A stretch of 64,000 bases of DNA. Source: an uncultured Pelagibacteraceae bacterium. Its GTDB lineage: Bacteria; Pseudomonadota; Alphaproteobacteria; Pelagibacterales; Pelagibacteraceae. Within the stretch, counting starts at the first letter, position 1. Each line of letters starts with the position of its first letter. Made by a program: the position numbers and the translations under genes. The notes beneath the pieces are model-generated. The model ran no database searches, was not told the origin of the DNA, and worked only from the letters and a program-made list of their open reading frames with translations. Of the stretch, positions 47,274 through 56,427 are shown piece by piece. The stretch covers positions 1 through 64,000 of the forward strand of contig CACDLE010000001.1 of the NCBI GenBank assembly GCA_902553555.1, in the 5' to 3' direction.

Positions 47274-48067
47274 GAAAGCCAAACATAATTGCTGTGATAA
47301 ATCAAAAGGGTGGAGTAGGCAAAACCACAACAGTTATAAATTTGGCAGCATCACTGTCCATTATGGGTCAAAATAATTTAATAATAGATTTAGACCCACA
47401 AGGTAATGCTACCACGGGATTAGGCAAATCTAATAATGATGACGAGAACAACATTTATAAATTATTAATTAAAGAAATTGAATTAAACAATGCATTACAA
47501 ACTACAGCTTTTGAAAAATTAGATTTAATAGGTTCAAATGTTAACTTGTCTGGTTTAGAAGTTGAAACCGCTAACGAGGAAAATCGAGCCTTTATCCTGA
47601 AAGAAATCTTGGAAAAAGATTCTAATTTAATTAGTAAGTACAATAATATTTTTATAGATTGTCCACCATCTTTAAGTCTGCTAACAATTATGGCTCTAGT
47701 TTCTTCACATGAAATTTTAGTTCCATTGCAAACTGAATTCTTTGCTTTGGAAGGTATAACGCAACTTGTCAAAACAATAGATAGAATTAAGGTTAATTTG
47801 AATCCTACTTTAAATGTAAGAGGAATTTTACTTACCATGTTTGATAAGAGAAACAAACTATCATCACAAGTAGATAAGGAAGCTAGAAATTATTTTAAAG
47901 AAAAGGTTTACGCATCAGTGATACCAAGAAATGTAAGATTGTCAGAAGCCCCATCACATGGTCAACCATGCGTAACTTACGATAAATCATGTAGTGGAAG
48001 TAAAGCTTATTTAAAATTAGCAAAAGAATTTATTATTCAAAAAGATAACTTTGGTAGTGCCGCGTGA
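47270..48067 (+). CDS. parA: Chromosome-partitioning ATPase ParA
   Basis: A deviant Walker A motif NQKGGVGKTTTVINLAA (near residue 10) identifies ParA/Soj. Walker A' DLDPQGNATTGLG and IDCPPSLSLLT follow. It has 265 residues without an N-terminal DNA-binding extension. ATP-bound ParA drives ParB-parS complexes to the pole. GTGA overlap links it to parB; both parS-like sites lie just upstream. Confidence 0.97.
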   Translation: MRKPNIIAVINQKGGVGKTTTVINLAASLSIMGQNNLIIDLDPQGNATTGLGKSNNDDENNIYKLLIKEIELNNALQTTAFEKLDLIGSNVNLSGLEVETANEENRAFILKEILEKDSNLISKYNNIFIDCPPSLSLLTIMALVSSHEILVPLQTEFFALEGITQLVKTIDRIKVNLNPTLNVRGILLTMFDKRNKLSSQVDKEARNYFKEKVYASVIPRNVRLSEAPSHGQPCVTYDKSCSGSKAYLKLAKEFIIQKDNFGSAA

Positions 48068-48918
48068 ATTCAAAAAAAAAAGGCTTAGGAAAAGGTTTGT
48101 CCGCACTGTTTGGTGACCAAAAAAAAGACCAAAATACTAATAAAAAGGCGGAGAATTTAACGAAAGCTCTGATTGGAGATTTAGCTCGTAATAAATATCA
48201 ACCAAGGACAATTTTCGACGACGAGAAACTAAAAGAACTTTCTGCCTCAATAAAAAAAAATGGTATTATACAGCCAATAGCAGTAAGAAAAAGCAAATCA
48301 TCAAAAGAGACATATGAAATAGTTGCTGGCGAAAGAAGATGGCTTGCTGCACAAAAAGCAGGATTGCATGAAGTACCTATAACTATATTAGATCTCAACG
48401 ATAGTGAGACATTAGAAGTAGCCATAGTTGAAAACATTCAGAGGGAAGATCTAAATATTATAGAGGAAGCGAAAGGTTATAAAAGATTACACGAAGAATT
48501 TGGGTATGATCAAGATAAGATAGCTAAGTTCATGTCTAAAAGTAGAAGTCATGTAAGCAATACTTTAAGGTTATTAAATTTACCTAAAGATATTATATCT
48601 ATGTTAGAACAAGGAGAGCTCACAGCAGGCCAGGCTCGTCCTCTTATAGGGATGCCTAATGCTTCCTCTATTGCTGAAGAAATTGTTGCAAAAAAACTAT
48701 CTGCTAGATCGATTGAAAATTTAAAAAAAAGAAAAGAGAAATCTTTTACTGTTGATCCAAATATATTTGAAGTACAACGCGAACTTGAAAGGGTATTGGG
48801 TTATCGTATTCAAATTGTAAATAAAAAAAATAATTCAGGAAAGCTAGTCGTTGAGTATAAAAATTTAGACCAATTGGAATATATTTCAAATTTACTCAAA
48901 AATAAGTCCAAGTCGTAG
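48064..48918 (+). CDS. parB: Chromosome-partitioning protein ParB
   Basis: A parS-binding CTPase clamp. The short N-terminus starts LGKGLSALFGD, the ParA-stimulating region. The CTP-binding domain has NKYQPRTIFDDEKLKELSASIKKNGIIQPIAV and GERRWLAAQKAGL. The helix-turn-helix includes QDKIAKFMSKSRSHVSNTLRLLNLP and LTAGQARPLIG. A C-terminal dimerisation domain follows. GTG at 48064 is the start. It is convergent with holA, overlapping by 23 bases. Confidence 0.97.
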   Translation: MNSKKKGLGKGLSALFGDQKKDQNTNKKAENLTKALIGDLARNKYQPRTIFDDEKLKELSASIKKNGIIQPIAVRKSKSSKETYEIVAGERRWLAAQKAGLHEVPITILDLNDSETLEVAIVENIQREDLNIIEEAKGYKRLHEEFGYDQDKIAKFMSKSRSHVSNTLRLLNLPKDIISMLEQGELTAGQARPLIGMPNASSIAEEIVAKKLSARSIENLKKRKEKSFTVDPNIFEVQRELERVLGYRIQIVNKKNNSGKLVVEYKNLDQLEYISNLLKNKSKS

Positions 48919-49897
48919 AGCAAATATTATTTAAGGAGTTTTTAATTAGTGTAAGCCCATTCACGTTAGAATTTGTTTTCATCATTTTATCTATTTTGCC
49001 TAAATACTTAACTGCCTCTAGAACGCTTGATTTATCCCATTTATTCATCATTTTTTTATAGATAGGCTTGTCTTTCCAAAATATTGGAGGTTTAATAGTG
49101 TCCACAGCATTATCTAAATTAACGTTTTTGTTAACCAGATTAAATATATCTAAAAGTTTTAATAATCTTGTGTTTATAGAGTTAAAATATATATAAGCAT
49201 CTTCTTTTATAAAAACAAAATCATTTAGTAAATTGTTCAATTTTAACTTATTTTTAGTTAGAACAGCGTCTCTGATATCATTAAAAATCTCGTTAGTATC
49301 TGATCTTAGAAGTATCTCTAATTCATTTTCGTCTATTTTGTTTTTATCAAAATAAGTTTTAATTTTTATAATGTTGCTTATTAATTTTGTTCTATCCAAA
49401 TTACAAAATCCAACAATCATCCTAATATGGTTATCATTTATATTAGTAAATTCTTTAAGGTTGTTGATGGCTAACTTTTTTAAAGTAACTTCATTGTCCT
49501 GATAACAAGCAACTGCTATTGCTGTTTTATCTTTTTCAAAAAGATTTCGTAAGGTTGATTTTTTATCCAATATATCAGAGAAGAGTATAATATTTTTATG
49601 ATACTTATCACTCATCAAATATTCAATATTTTTTGTGATTTTATCATTTGCTTGATTGACAAAAATTATTTTTTCCTTACTAAACAATGACTCATTTTTT
49701 GCTTCGTTTATTAAAATATCTTTATTTTTACTGAAATCTTCGTCATAAAGATTTAGAATCTCAATCCCTTTATATTTTTTTTTGATTTTAAATTTTAAGT
49801 GATCTTTTAATCCATTGTTTTCGCCATAAAAAAGGGCAAATTTGTGTTTATCGATCGTGTCTATATTATTTTCTATTTGGTAACTTTTAATGATCAT
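48896..49897 (-). CDS. holA: DNA polymerase III delta subunit
   Basis: A 333-residue clamp-loader subunit. HolA is weakly conserved; recognisable are the N-terminal ALFYGENNGLKDHLKFKIKK, ESLFSKEKIIFVNQAND and the helical C-terminal third with KPPIFWKDKP and LKLL. The position holA-lptE-leuS, facing parB, matches many alphaproteobacteria. It starts immediately after the lptE stop, with no gap. Confidence 0.88.
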   Translation of the reverse strand: MIIKSYQIENNIDTIDKHKFALFYGENNGLKDHLKFKIKKKYKGIEILNLYDEDFSKNKDILINEAKNESLFSKEKIIFVNQANDKITKNIEYLMSDKYHKNIILFSDILDKKSTLRNLFEKDKTAIAVACYQDNEVTLKKLAINNLKEFTNINDNHIRMIVGFCNLDRTKLISNIIKIKTYFDKNKIDENELEILLRSDTNEIFNDIRDAVLTKNKLKLNNLLNDFVFIKEDAYIYFNSINTRLLKLLDIFNLVNKNVNLDNAVDTIKPPIFWKDKPIYKKMMNKWDKSSVLEAVKYLGKIDKMMKTNSNVNGLTLIKNSLNNICSTTWTYF

Positions 49898-50362
49898 CTA
49901 TTTAAACTTAATTTTCAAATCCTCCATTATTTGATCAACAGTTTGATCGATTAAAGTATTATAAGCATTTTTTTCATTTTCTTTTGTATCGGCGTATCTT
50001 TTTACTACTTCATATACAAAGTCATTTGAATACAATTTAGCTATGCTTTCATCACCATCTTTGTTTCTTACTACAGTTTGTGCCTTTAATCCTAATTGAT
50101 ATTTTGTTACTTTATTTTGAAGATTTTTTTCAGCCACATCTTTTGTTTTTTTTAGATCTATAATTATGTTTAAAGGATTAGCTCCAGATTTAACAAAATT
50201 ATTTTTTAATTTCTTCTTAATCAAAAATGCTGCTCTTTTTTCACCTGATATAGTTATTTCATTTATGTAAAAATCTTGGTTAGAGGAGTTAATTTTTTGA
50301 TATGAGCAGTTATTTAATAGTAATAAAAGTACAATTAATAAGCAGTTCCATTTTTTTTTCAT
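49898..50362 (-). CDS. lptE: LPS-assembly lipoprotein LptE-like
   Basis: A 154-residue protein with an N-terminal hydrophobic signal and a cysteine in LLLLNNCSYQK that would be lipidated, although Asn at -1 departs from the usual lipobox. The rest has weak LptE features (ISGEKRAAFLIKKKLKNNFVKSG and a C-terminal DQTVDQIMEDLKIKF helix). It is called mainly from position between leuS and holA. LptE plugs LptD in the outer membrane. Confidence 0.72.
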   Translation of the reverse strand: MKKKWNCLLIVLLLLLNNCSYQKINSSNQDFYINEITISGEKRAAFLIKKKLKNNFVKSGANPLNIIIDLKKTKDVAEKNLQNKVTKYQLGLKAQTVVRNKDGDESIAKLYSNDFVYEVVKRYADTKENEKNAYNTLIDQTVDQIMEDLKIKFK

Positions 50363-52893
50363 TACTTTATTTCAATTATAAAATTAATAATTTTGTTTTT
50401 TACAAATATTGTTTTTTTAATTTTATTATTTGCTAAATTTCTGCTCATTTTCACATTTTTTTTACAAATTTCAACTACATCATTTTGGTTAATGTTTTTT
50501 TCTACTTCCAGAATTGTTTTTGTTCTACCATTCAATTGTACTGCTATCTTAATTTTTTCTTTATCTATCAATTTTTTGTCCACAGCAGGCCATTTTGAAA
50601 CATTATTAGTTCCAAGTAATTCAAGGCATTCATGAGCAAGGTGCGGTGTAAATGGAATAAGAATTTTCATGACTTTAATTATATTATTTTTCATACATTT
50701 ATTACTTATTTTTTTATTTAAATATTCATTAAAAAGATTATAAAGTTCGTATACACACGCAATAACAACATTTAAATTAAAATTTTCGATTAGATTTGTT
50801 ATCCTAAAAATATAAGAATTAATCTTAAGCTCAAAATCTTCGTCCAAATCGTCTTGAGATTCTTTTCTATCAATAATTAAAAGATTTAAATTATAAATTT
50901 TTTGAAGAAATTTATAAGCAGCATTTACACCTTGGTTTGACCATTGAACATCTTTTTCTGGGGGACTATCTGACAAAATAAACCATCTTACAGCGTCGGC
51001 ACCGTAAGATTTTATCATGCTTTCCGGATCTATAATATTTTTTTTTGATTTTGACATCGACTCTGAAGATCCAACTATAACTTTTGATTGATCATCTTTT
51101 TTAATAAAATTACCATCATCATCTTTTTCAATTTCATCTGGACTAAGCCATTTGCCATTAGAGTCTTTATAAGTTTCATGACAAACCATACCTTGTGTAA
51201 ATAGACCCTTAAAAGGTTCGGTATATTTTATTTTCGTGTCATTTTTTTTTAGAGCTCTCATAAAAAATCTCGAATACAATAAGTGCAATATTGCATGTTC
51301 TACTCCACCAATATATTGATCAACTGGCATCCAATAATTTACTTTATCTAAGTCGAAAGCCGACTCCTCTTTTTTTGGGGAACAAAATCTCAAGAAATAC
51401 CAAGAAGAGTCAACAAATGTATCCAAGGTATCAGTTTCTCTTATGGCAGGTTTTCCAGATATCTTATCTTTAGTAAATTTCCAGGATTTATGATGGTCTA
51501 ATGGATTACCATTTGTCTTTAAGTCAATGTCTTTTGGGAGTTTAATTGGTAATTCATTTTTTTCGACCGGCTTTATAGTGCCATTTTCTAGGTGTATCAT
51601 CGGAATTGGACAACCCCAATATCTTTGTCTAGATATCCCCCAATCTCTTAATCTGTAGGAAACTTTCTTACTTCCGATTTTTAGATTTTCTATTTTTTGA
51701 ATTATTTTTACTTTGGCAGATTCTACGTTCATATTATTTAAGAAATCTGAATTTACTAAAATTCCATCTCCAGTATATGCTTCTTTAAGATTATTAAAAT
51801 TTTTAGGTTGTTTCTTATTTTCAGCAACTACCTCAGTGATTTTCAAATTATATTTTTTTGCAAAATCAAAGTCTCTTTGATCGTGCGCTGGACAACCAAA
51901 TATTGCGCCAGTTCCATAATCCATTAATATAAAATTTGCTACAAATACGGGCAGTTTATGGTTTTTTTTAAAAGGATGGTCACAAAATAATTTTGTTTCA
52001 AAACCAATTTTGTCAGCATTTGCTAGCGCCTCTTCGGTGGTGCCTGTTTTAGAACATTCTTCTTTGAATTTGATAAATTTGTCATTATTTGAAAATTTTG
52101 TGCATAAAGGATGATCTACAGATATGGCAATAAATGACGCTCCAAAAATCGTGTCAGGTCTTGTTGTAAAGATTTTTATTTTTTTTACTGAGTCGGAAAG
52201 TTTAAAATCGATTTCACAACCTACTGATTTTCCAATCCAGTTTTTTTGCATGTTTTTTACTTTTTCTGGCCAATTATCCAAAATATCTAAACCACTAAGC
52301 AATTCTTCAGAAAACTTTGTAATGTCAAAAAACCATTGATATAGCTTCTTTCTTTCAACTATGGCCCCAGATCTCCAACCACGACCATTTACTACTTGCT
52401 CATTAGCTAAAACGGTTTTTTCTATAGGATCCCAATTGACGTAATTCTCTTTTCTTTTTACAAAACCACGATGATAAAAATCTATAAAAATTTCTTGTTG
52501 ATGTTTGTAATATTTTTCATCACAAGTAGAAATTTCTAAATCCCAATCAATTGAGAGACCCATTAATTTAAGTTGTCTTTTCATTTCTGCAATATTCTTC
52601 TCCGTCCATTCTCTTGGATGCAAATTATTTTCTTTGGCAGCATTTTCAGCTGGTAAACCAAATGCATCCCAACCCATCGGATGTAAAACATTGAATCCAT
52701 TTAAGAATTTAAATCGGGCTATAACGTCTCCTATAGTATAATTTCTTACGTGTCCCATATGTATTTTTCCTGATGGGTAGGGAAACATTTCTAGGCAATA
52801 AAATTTTTTTGCTGTCTTATTATTGTATAATTTATTCTTTTCGAAAACTGTTTGCCATTTTTTTTCAATAGCTTGAAAATTAAGTCTTTCCAT
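50362..52893 (-). CDS. leuS: Leucyl-tRNA synthetase
   Basis: Class I synthetase that charges tRNA-Leu and hydrolyses misacylated products. The catalytic signature [17 protein letters not shown] carries HIGH as HMGH. A CP1 editing domain with [12 protein letters not shown] follows, then MSKSK in [15 protein letters not shown]. At 843 residues it is near the standard length. It precedes lptE with a one-base overlap. Confidence 0.97.
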   Translation of the reverse strand: MERLNFQAIEKKWQTVFEKNKLYNNKTAKKFYCLEMFPYPSGKIHMGHVRNYTIGDVIARFKFLNGFNVLHPMGWDAFGLPAENAAKENNLHPREWTEKNIAEMKRQLKLMGLSIDWDLEISTCDEKYYKHQQEIFIDFYHRGFVKRKENYVNWDPIEKTVLANEQVVNGRGWRSGAIVERKKLYQWFFDITKFSEELLSGLDILDNWPEKVKNMQKNWIGKSVGCEIDFKLSDSVKKIKIFTTRPDTIFGASFIAISVDHPLCTKFSNNDKFIKFKEECSKTGTTEEALANADKIGFETKLFCDHPFKKNHKLPVFVANFILMDYGTGAIFGCPAHDQRDFDFAKKYNLKITEVVAENKKQPKNFNNLKEAYTGDGILVNSDFLNNMNVESAKVKIIQKIENLKIGSKKVSYRLRDWGISRQRYWGCPIPMIHLENGTIKPVEKNELPIKLPKDIDLKTNGNPLDHHKSWKFTKDKISGKPAIRETDTLDTFVDSSWYFLRFCSPKKEESAFDLDKVNYWMPVDQYIGGVEHAILHLLYSRFFMRALKKNDTKIKYTEPFKGLFTQGMVCHETYKDSNGKWLSPDEIEKDDDGNFIKKDDQSKVIVGSSESMSKSKKNIIDPESMIKSYGADAVRWFILSDSPPEKDVQWSNQGVNAAYKFLQKIYNLNLLIIDRKESQDDLDEDFELKINSYIFRITNLIENFNLNVVIACVYELYNLFNEYLNKKISNKCMKNNIIKVMKILIPFTPHLAHECLELLGTNNVSKWPAVDKKLIDKEKIKIAVQLNGRTKTILEVEKNINQNDVVEICKKNVKMSRNLANNKIKKTIFVKNKIINFIIEIK

Positions 52894-52905
52894 ACAATCT
52901 AAAAA

Positions 52906-53433
52906 TTAATTATTCTTTTGTTGTTTTTCTAAAAGGCTTGCTTCCTTTAAAATTGATGCTACTAATTCTTCCTGAATACGAGATTTAAAAACTTCGACTT
53001 TACATGACTCATTGACTGAACATTGCTTCCTATGCACTGTAACTTTCACACTGTTAGTTTGGACTTTATTAGATAGAAATCTTACTGTAATTTTTAAAGC
53101 TTGTTTATTATTAGAATTGTCCGTGTACCAATCTGAAATTATCATTCCTCCTGAATAATCAACAGTTGTTAACGGTAAAAAATCTAGAATATCTAATGTA
53201 GCTCTCCACAGAGGATTTGAAGTACTAAACTCATAGTTTGTTCCTTTACCGTCTTTTCCTATTATAGAACCTAAACTTACTCCACGACCTTCCTTAACAT
53301 TTTTTTTTGCTCTTTCAGGTCCAGAAATTGGTACTTGTCTAGTATCAACTTTCTTAAAAAAACCTTTTCCGCAAGAAGAAGTTAAGAAAAAAACAGATAA
53401 AAGAGTTGCTAAAATGATAAATTTTATGTTCAT
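52906..53433 (-). CDS. DUF3576 family lipoprotein
   Basis: A 175-residue protein from ATG at 53433 with a hydrophobic leader and a lipobox-like FFLTSSC (about residue 21). The body ERAKKNVKEGRGVSLGSIIG and STSNPLWRATLDILDFLPLTTVDYSGGMIISDWY is the DUF3576 pattern. No function is known for the family. Both members of a Cys pair (CSVNESC) near residue 143 could form a disulfide. It lies 12 bases before leuS and divergent from the porin. Confidence 0.85.
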   Translation of the reverse strand: MNIKFIILATLLSVFFLTSSCGKGFFKKVDTRQVPISGPERAKKNVKEGRGVSLGSIIGKDGKGTNYEFSTSNPLWRATLDILDFLPLTTVDYSGGMIISDWYTDNSNNKQALKITVRFLSNKVQTNSVKVTVHRKQCSVNESCKVEVFKSRIQEELVASILKEASLLEKQQKNN

Positions 53434-53509
53434 AAATGTAAGATACAACGGATAATAGCATTAGTAATCAATAATCCAATAAAATTGAGTAAAATGGGGC
53501 TTTTTTATA

Positions 53510-53527
53510 TGTGGTATTTTTACCACA
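53510..53527. repeat. Inverted repeat in the porin upstream region
   Basis: TGTGGTA (53510-53516) and TACCACA (53521-53527) form a perfect 7-bp inverted repeat around TTTT. It lies 109 bases before the porin ATG and 77 bases before the DUF3576 start on the other strand. It may be an operator for either gene, or a weak terminator-like hairpin. No regulator is identified. Confidence 0.5.
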
Positions 53528-53598
53528 CTAATAAAGAGAATTCATTGATATAGTAGGTTTTAATACAAATTAAGCTTAAAAACATAGATAAATCTACT

Positions 53599-53614
53599 GT
53601 TAATTATAATTAAC
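53599..53614 (+). promoter_or_regulatory. Porin promoter -10 within a 16-bp palindrome
   Basis: GTTAATTATAATTAAC at 53599-53614 is a perfect palindrome containing TATAAT (53605-53610), a good -10 element. The matching -35 region (about 53582-53587) is weak, so an activator may be needed. Transcription would start near 53617. A strong AAGGAG Shine-Dalgarno (53625-53630) sits five bases before the ATG. A palindrome over the -10 element suggests a repressor or regulator site. Confidence 0.6.
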
Positions 53615-53635
53615 GTTTTAACAAAAGGAGAAACA

Positions 53636-54712
53636 ATGAATAAATTAACAAAACTATTGTTCTCAGTTATTTCTTCAGTGATGCTAGTTACATCAGCTTA
53701 TGCTGGTGACTTTGCAGTGACAGGTGGTGTAAAAACTACTTACACAATCTTAAGTAATAGCGGAACAACTGGAACACACGGTGTTGGTAAAGGACTTGGA
53801 ATATCAAATGAGTTCTCACTATCAGCTTCTGGTGAACTAGACAACGGTATGACATGGTCATATGCTCAAGATATCGATGGTGCTACAGTACAGGATGATG
53901 CAAATCTTTCATTCGGAACTGACTACGGTACTTTCAAAATTTGTATATCTGAGTGTGGACTATCTACAAAATATGCGTTTGACAATTCTGCATACGGTGT
54001 AGGTTCTGATAACGGTTACGGTGGTGGAGCTGCTTCAACAACTACAATGCAGTATGGAAACAACATCAGCGGTTCAAACAACGTTCAGTACCATGCTCCA
54101 GCAGACCTGTTACCATTAGGAATGACTTTCAAAGTTGGAACGACTCCAGGTGGATACGGTGGAACAGCAAATGACTCATCTCACTCAGTAGTAGGAACAA
54201 AATCAACTGGTGATATGACTCAATACGCTGTTACAATGGCGCCAATTGATGGTTTAACATTATCAGGTTCATACTATGAATTTGATGCTATGGGTAACCA
54301 AGATGCTAGACAAACTAAAGAAGGTGGTTCTTTAGCATTTAATTATTCAATGGGTCCAGTATCATTCGGTTATGGTGAAACAAAACACGCACCAGCACAA
54401 AGAATGAACAACGCAGTAGCAACTCAATTAGTACAACACTATGAAAACGAAGCATATTCAGTTGGATTTGCAGTAAATGATGCTTTATCTGTATCATACA
54501 CTGCAGAGAGCTCAGAGAAACAATCTAGAGCTATCTCTAACACTAACGTTACAACAAGAGGTGACGTAGAAATGGATATCGATACAATAGATGTAGCTTA
54601 CACGATGGGTGGTATGACTTTATCACTATCTAACTCTGAAACATCTAATGCTTCATACACATCAGGTGACGATGTAACAGAAACAATCGTTGCTATGTCA
54701 TTAGCGTTCTAA
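53636..54712 (+). CDS. Outer-membrane porin
   Basis: A 358-residue beta-barrel precursor with a signal peptide of 23 residues (ending SAYA). Alternating amphipathic strands, Gly/Ser/Thr-rich loops, and a C-terminal strand ending in aromatic Phe (ETIVAMSLAF) are typical of Gram-negative general porins. Base composition and codon choice are GC-richer and more biased than in the neighbours, and the ribosome-binding site is the strongest in the window, as for a major outer-membrane protein. A C-x3-C pair (residues 103 and 107) is unusual for a porin. Confidence 0.93.
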   Translation: MNKLTKLLFSVISSVMLVTSAYAGDFAVTGGVKTTYTILSNSGTTGTHGVGKGLGISNEFSLSASGELDNGMTWSYAQDIDGATVQDDANLSFGTDYGTFKICISECGLSTKYAFDNSAYGVGSDNGYGGGAASTTTMQYGNNISGSNNVQYHAPADLLPLGMTFKVGTTPGGYGGTANDSSHSVVGTKSTGDMTQYAVTMAPIDGLTLSGSYYEFDAMGNQDARQTKEGGSLAFNYSMGPVSFGYGETKHAPAQRMNNAVATQLVQHYENEAYSVGFAVNDALSVSYTAESSEKQSRAISNTNVTTRGDVEMDIDTIDVAYTMGGMTLSLSNSETSNASYTSGDDVTETIVAMSLAF

Positions 54713-54733
54713 TTAGTTAGTTAGAATTAAAAT

Positions 54734-55309
54734 TTAAAAAAGCCGGTTAATAAATTTAGCCGGCTTTTTTTTTATTGCAGATAAAAAAGCTATAGAATTA
54801 CTCTTAACCATTTTAAGTTTTGATAGATTATTAATGTTAATACCCCCTAATGGAATTATTTCAACTGGAGTCCTTTTTGCTATTGTGTTAAATTTTGTGA
54901 TACCTAAAAACCCTTTCTTAGATAAATAGCTTGTTTGAAAGAGTCTAGATACCAATATTTTTTGGCACCCTTGTTTTAATTTAATGACTATTTCTTTATG
55001 ATTATGTGCAGATCCAATTATCTCGTAGAAAAAATGCTTATATCTTATTAAACTTAAATCTTTATTATGAGCAGATATATAGAGCCCATCTGCTTTGACC
55101 TTGGTGAGCATTAAGGTGTTATTTGCTATAAAAAACTTTATTCCTTTTCTTCTACATAATTTAGCGTAATTTTTAATCTGAGCTATGCTTTCTTTGGAAT
55201 CTTCATTCCTATAAATAATAACCAATTTGTATCTAGTTTTAACTAAATCTAAATTAAATGATCTAGTATTCTCTAGAAATAAATAGTATTTTTTTTTAAA
55301 AATAAACAT
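54734..55309 (-). CDS. ThiE/TenI-like protein (diverged)
   Basis: A 191-residue TIM-barrel protein related to thiamine-phosphate synthase: YKLVIIYRNEDSKESIAQIKNYAKL, GIKFFIANN, ADGLYISAHN, IGSAHNHKE and the late IIPLGGININN are recognisable. Several catalytic landmarks of ThiE are missing: the ND pair reads AN, and the phosphate-binding TQTK loop reads QTSYL. It may be a TenI-type or non-catalytic relative. The ATG at 55309 abuts that of yggS on the other strand. Its last codons lie inside the porin terminator. Confidence 0.7.
   Translation of the reverse strand: MFIFKKKYYLFLENTRSFNLDLVKTRYKLVIIYRNEDSKESIAQIKNYAKLCRRKGIKFFIANNTLMLTKVKADGLYISAHNKDLSLIRYKHFFYEIIGSAHNHKEIVIKLKQGCQKILVSRLFQTSYLSKKGFLGITKFNTIAKRTPVEIIPLGGININNLSKLKMVKSNSIAFLSAIKKKPAKFINRLF
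54736..54773 (+). terminator. Intrinsic terminator after the porin, overlapping the ThiE-like gene
   Basis: AAAAAAGCCGG (54736-54746) pairs with CCGGCTTTTTT (54760-54770) across 13 bases and continues as T to 54773. It ends the plus-strand porin transcript, and with A-runs on the left and T-runs on the right it could also work on the minus strand. It lies wholly within the last 13 codons of the minus-strand ThiE-like gene, which reads KKKPAKFINRLF there. Confidence 0.92.
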
Positions 55310-55942
55310 ATGAATATAATAGACAGTTTTAATCAAATTAAACAGAAAATTGAAAATTCTAGAACAGAAATTATTGCTGTCAGTAAAACTTTCACTCTAG
55401 ACCATATTAAGCCTTTAATACAGCACGGCCATAAACATTTTGGTGAAAATAAAGTTCAAGAGGCCGAGAAAAAATGGAAAAACATTAAAAGTTCAAATAA
55501 TATAAAACTTCACATGATAGGATCATTGCAATCTAATAAGGCCAAAAAAGCAATTGAACTATTTGATTATATTCATTCTCTAGATAGCGAAAAACTTGCA
55601 AAAGAATTAGATAAAAGGGAAAAGCAATTAAAAAAAAAATTAAGTTATTTTATACAAGTGAATTTAGGATCAGAGGAACAAAAAGGTGGAATAGAAATTG
55701 ATAATTTAGATAATTTTTTTAAATTTGTAACAAAAGAAACAAGTTTATCCGTCATTGGTTTGATGGCCATTCCGCCGAATGACACTAATTATGAAAGATA
55801 CTTCTCGCAAATATCAAATTTGAATAAAAAATTTGAATTTAATCAATTGAGCATTGGAATGTCGAATGATTACATGACGGCTATAAAGTATGGCGCATCA
55901 TTTGTGAGAATAGGGAGCGCTATTTTTGGTCCTAGATCCTAA
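55310..55942 (+). CDS. YggS/PLPBP-family pyridoxal-phosphate protein
   Basis: A 210-residue PLP-binding homeostasis protein. The PLP lysine lies in AVSKTFTLDHI (about residue 26). HFGENKVQEAEKKW, HMIGSLQSNKAKKA, LIGLMAIPPN-type segment and SIGMSNDYMTAIKYGASFVRIGSAIFG are all family signatures. These proteins buffer PLP and affect amino-acid metabolism. It is divergent from the ThiE-like gene with start codons touching. Confidence 0.95.
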   Translation: MNIIDSFNQIKQKIENSRTEIIAVSKTFTLDHIKPLIQHGHKHFGENKVQEAEKKWKNIKSSNNIKLHMIGSLQSNKAKKAIELFDYIHSLDSEKLAKELDKREKQLKKKLSYFIQVNLGSEEQKGGIEIDNLDNFFKFVTKETSLSVIGLMAIPPNDTNYERYFSQISNLNKKFEFNQLSIGMSNDYMTAIKYGASFVRIGSAIFGPRS

Positions 55943-56427
55943 GATATTGTTATATAGCTTTTCTTAGTAATGCTTGCAATTATATCTATGATGTTTTTTT
56001 TTGAGACAGCAATACATCCTAATGTAGGAGAATAATTTCTTTTTGCAACATGCATGAAAATTGCACTCCCTTTATTTTTTTTTGTTGGATTAATATTATA
56101 ATTAATAACCACTATAATATCGTAAATGTTATTTGATTTATAAAGTTTTTCGGCTTTATATTTAAATGGAAGTTTTACAAATCTATTATATTTTTTAGAC
56201 CTGATATCGTCGCACCATCCAAAATCTTTTTTGATAGGTATAGTTTTTAATCTTGATTTTATTTTTACTCTGTCTTTCCTATAGAATATGTATTTTAGTT
56301 TAAATTTACCTTTGGGTGTACATTTATCCCCTTCTTTTTTTTTATTGGTAATTCCTCTTTTACCAATTGCACATTTTACCTTATAATCTTTAAAATAAAG
56401 GCATTTGTTTTTTAAAAGGATATTCAT
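55939..56427 (-). CDS. L,D-transpeptidase family protein
   Basis: A 162-residue protein from ATG at 56427 with the YkuD fold: KCAIGKRGITNKKKEGDKCTPKGKFKLKYIFYR (substrate region, key residues 23-55), DIIVVINYNINPTKKNKGSAIFMHVAK and the active-site SPTLGCIAV cysteine. No signal peptide is visible, unusual for an enzyme acting on peptidoglycan in the periplasm. A longer frame to 56559 runs inside the divergent regulator gene and is rejected. Its ATG overlaps the divergent gene's ATG by two bases. Confidence 0.85.
   Translation of the reverse strand: MNILLKNKCLYFKDYKVKCAIGKRGITNKKKEGDKCTPKGKFKLKYIFYRKDRVKIKSRLKTIPIKKDFGWCDDIRSKKYNRFVKLPFKYKAEKLYKSNNIYDIIVVINYNINPTKKNKGSAIFMHVAKRNYSPTLGCIAVSKKNIIDIIASITKKSYITIS

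Noticed and set aside
47455-47856. 133-codon minus-strand frame inside parA
   Set aside because: Antisense to a conserved ATPase and without any recognisable motif.
53599-53614. Possible CtrA site at the porin promoter
   Set aside because: The two TTAA half-sites are six bases apart, not the seven of the standard CtrA box; treated as an unassigned palindrome.
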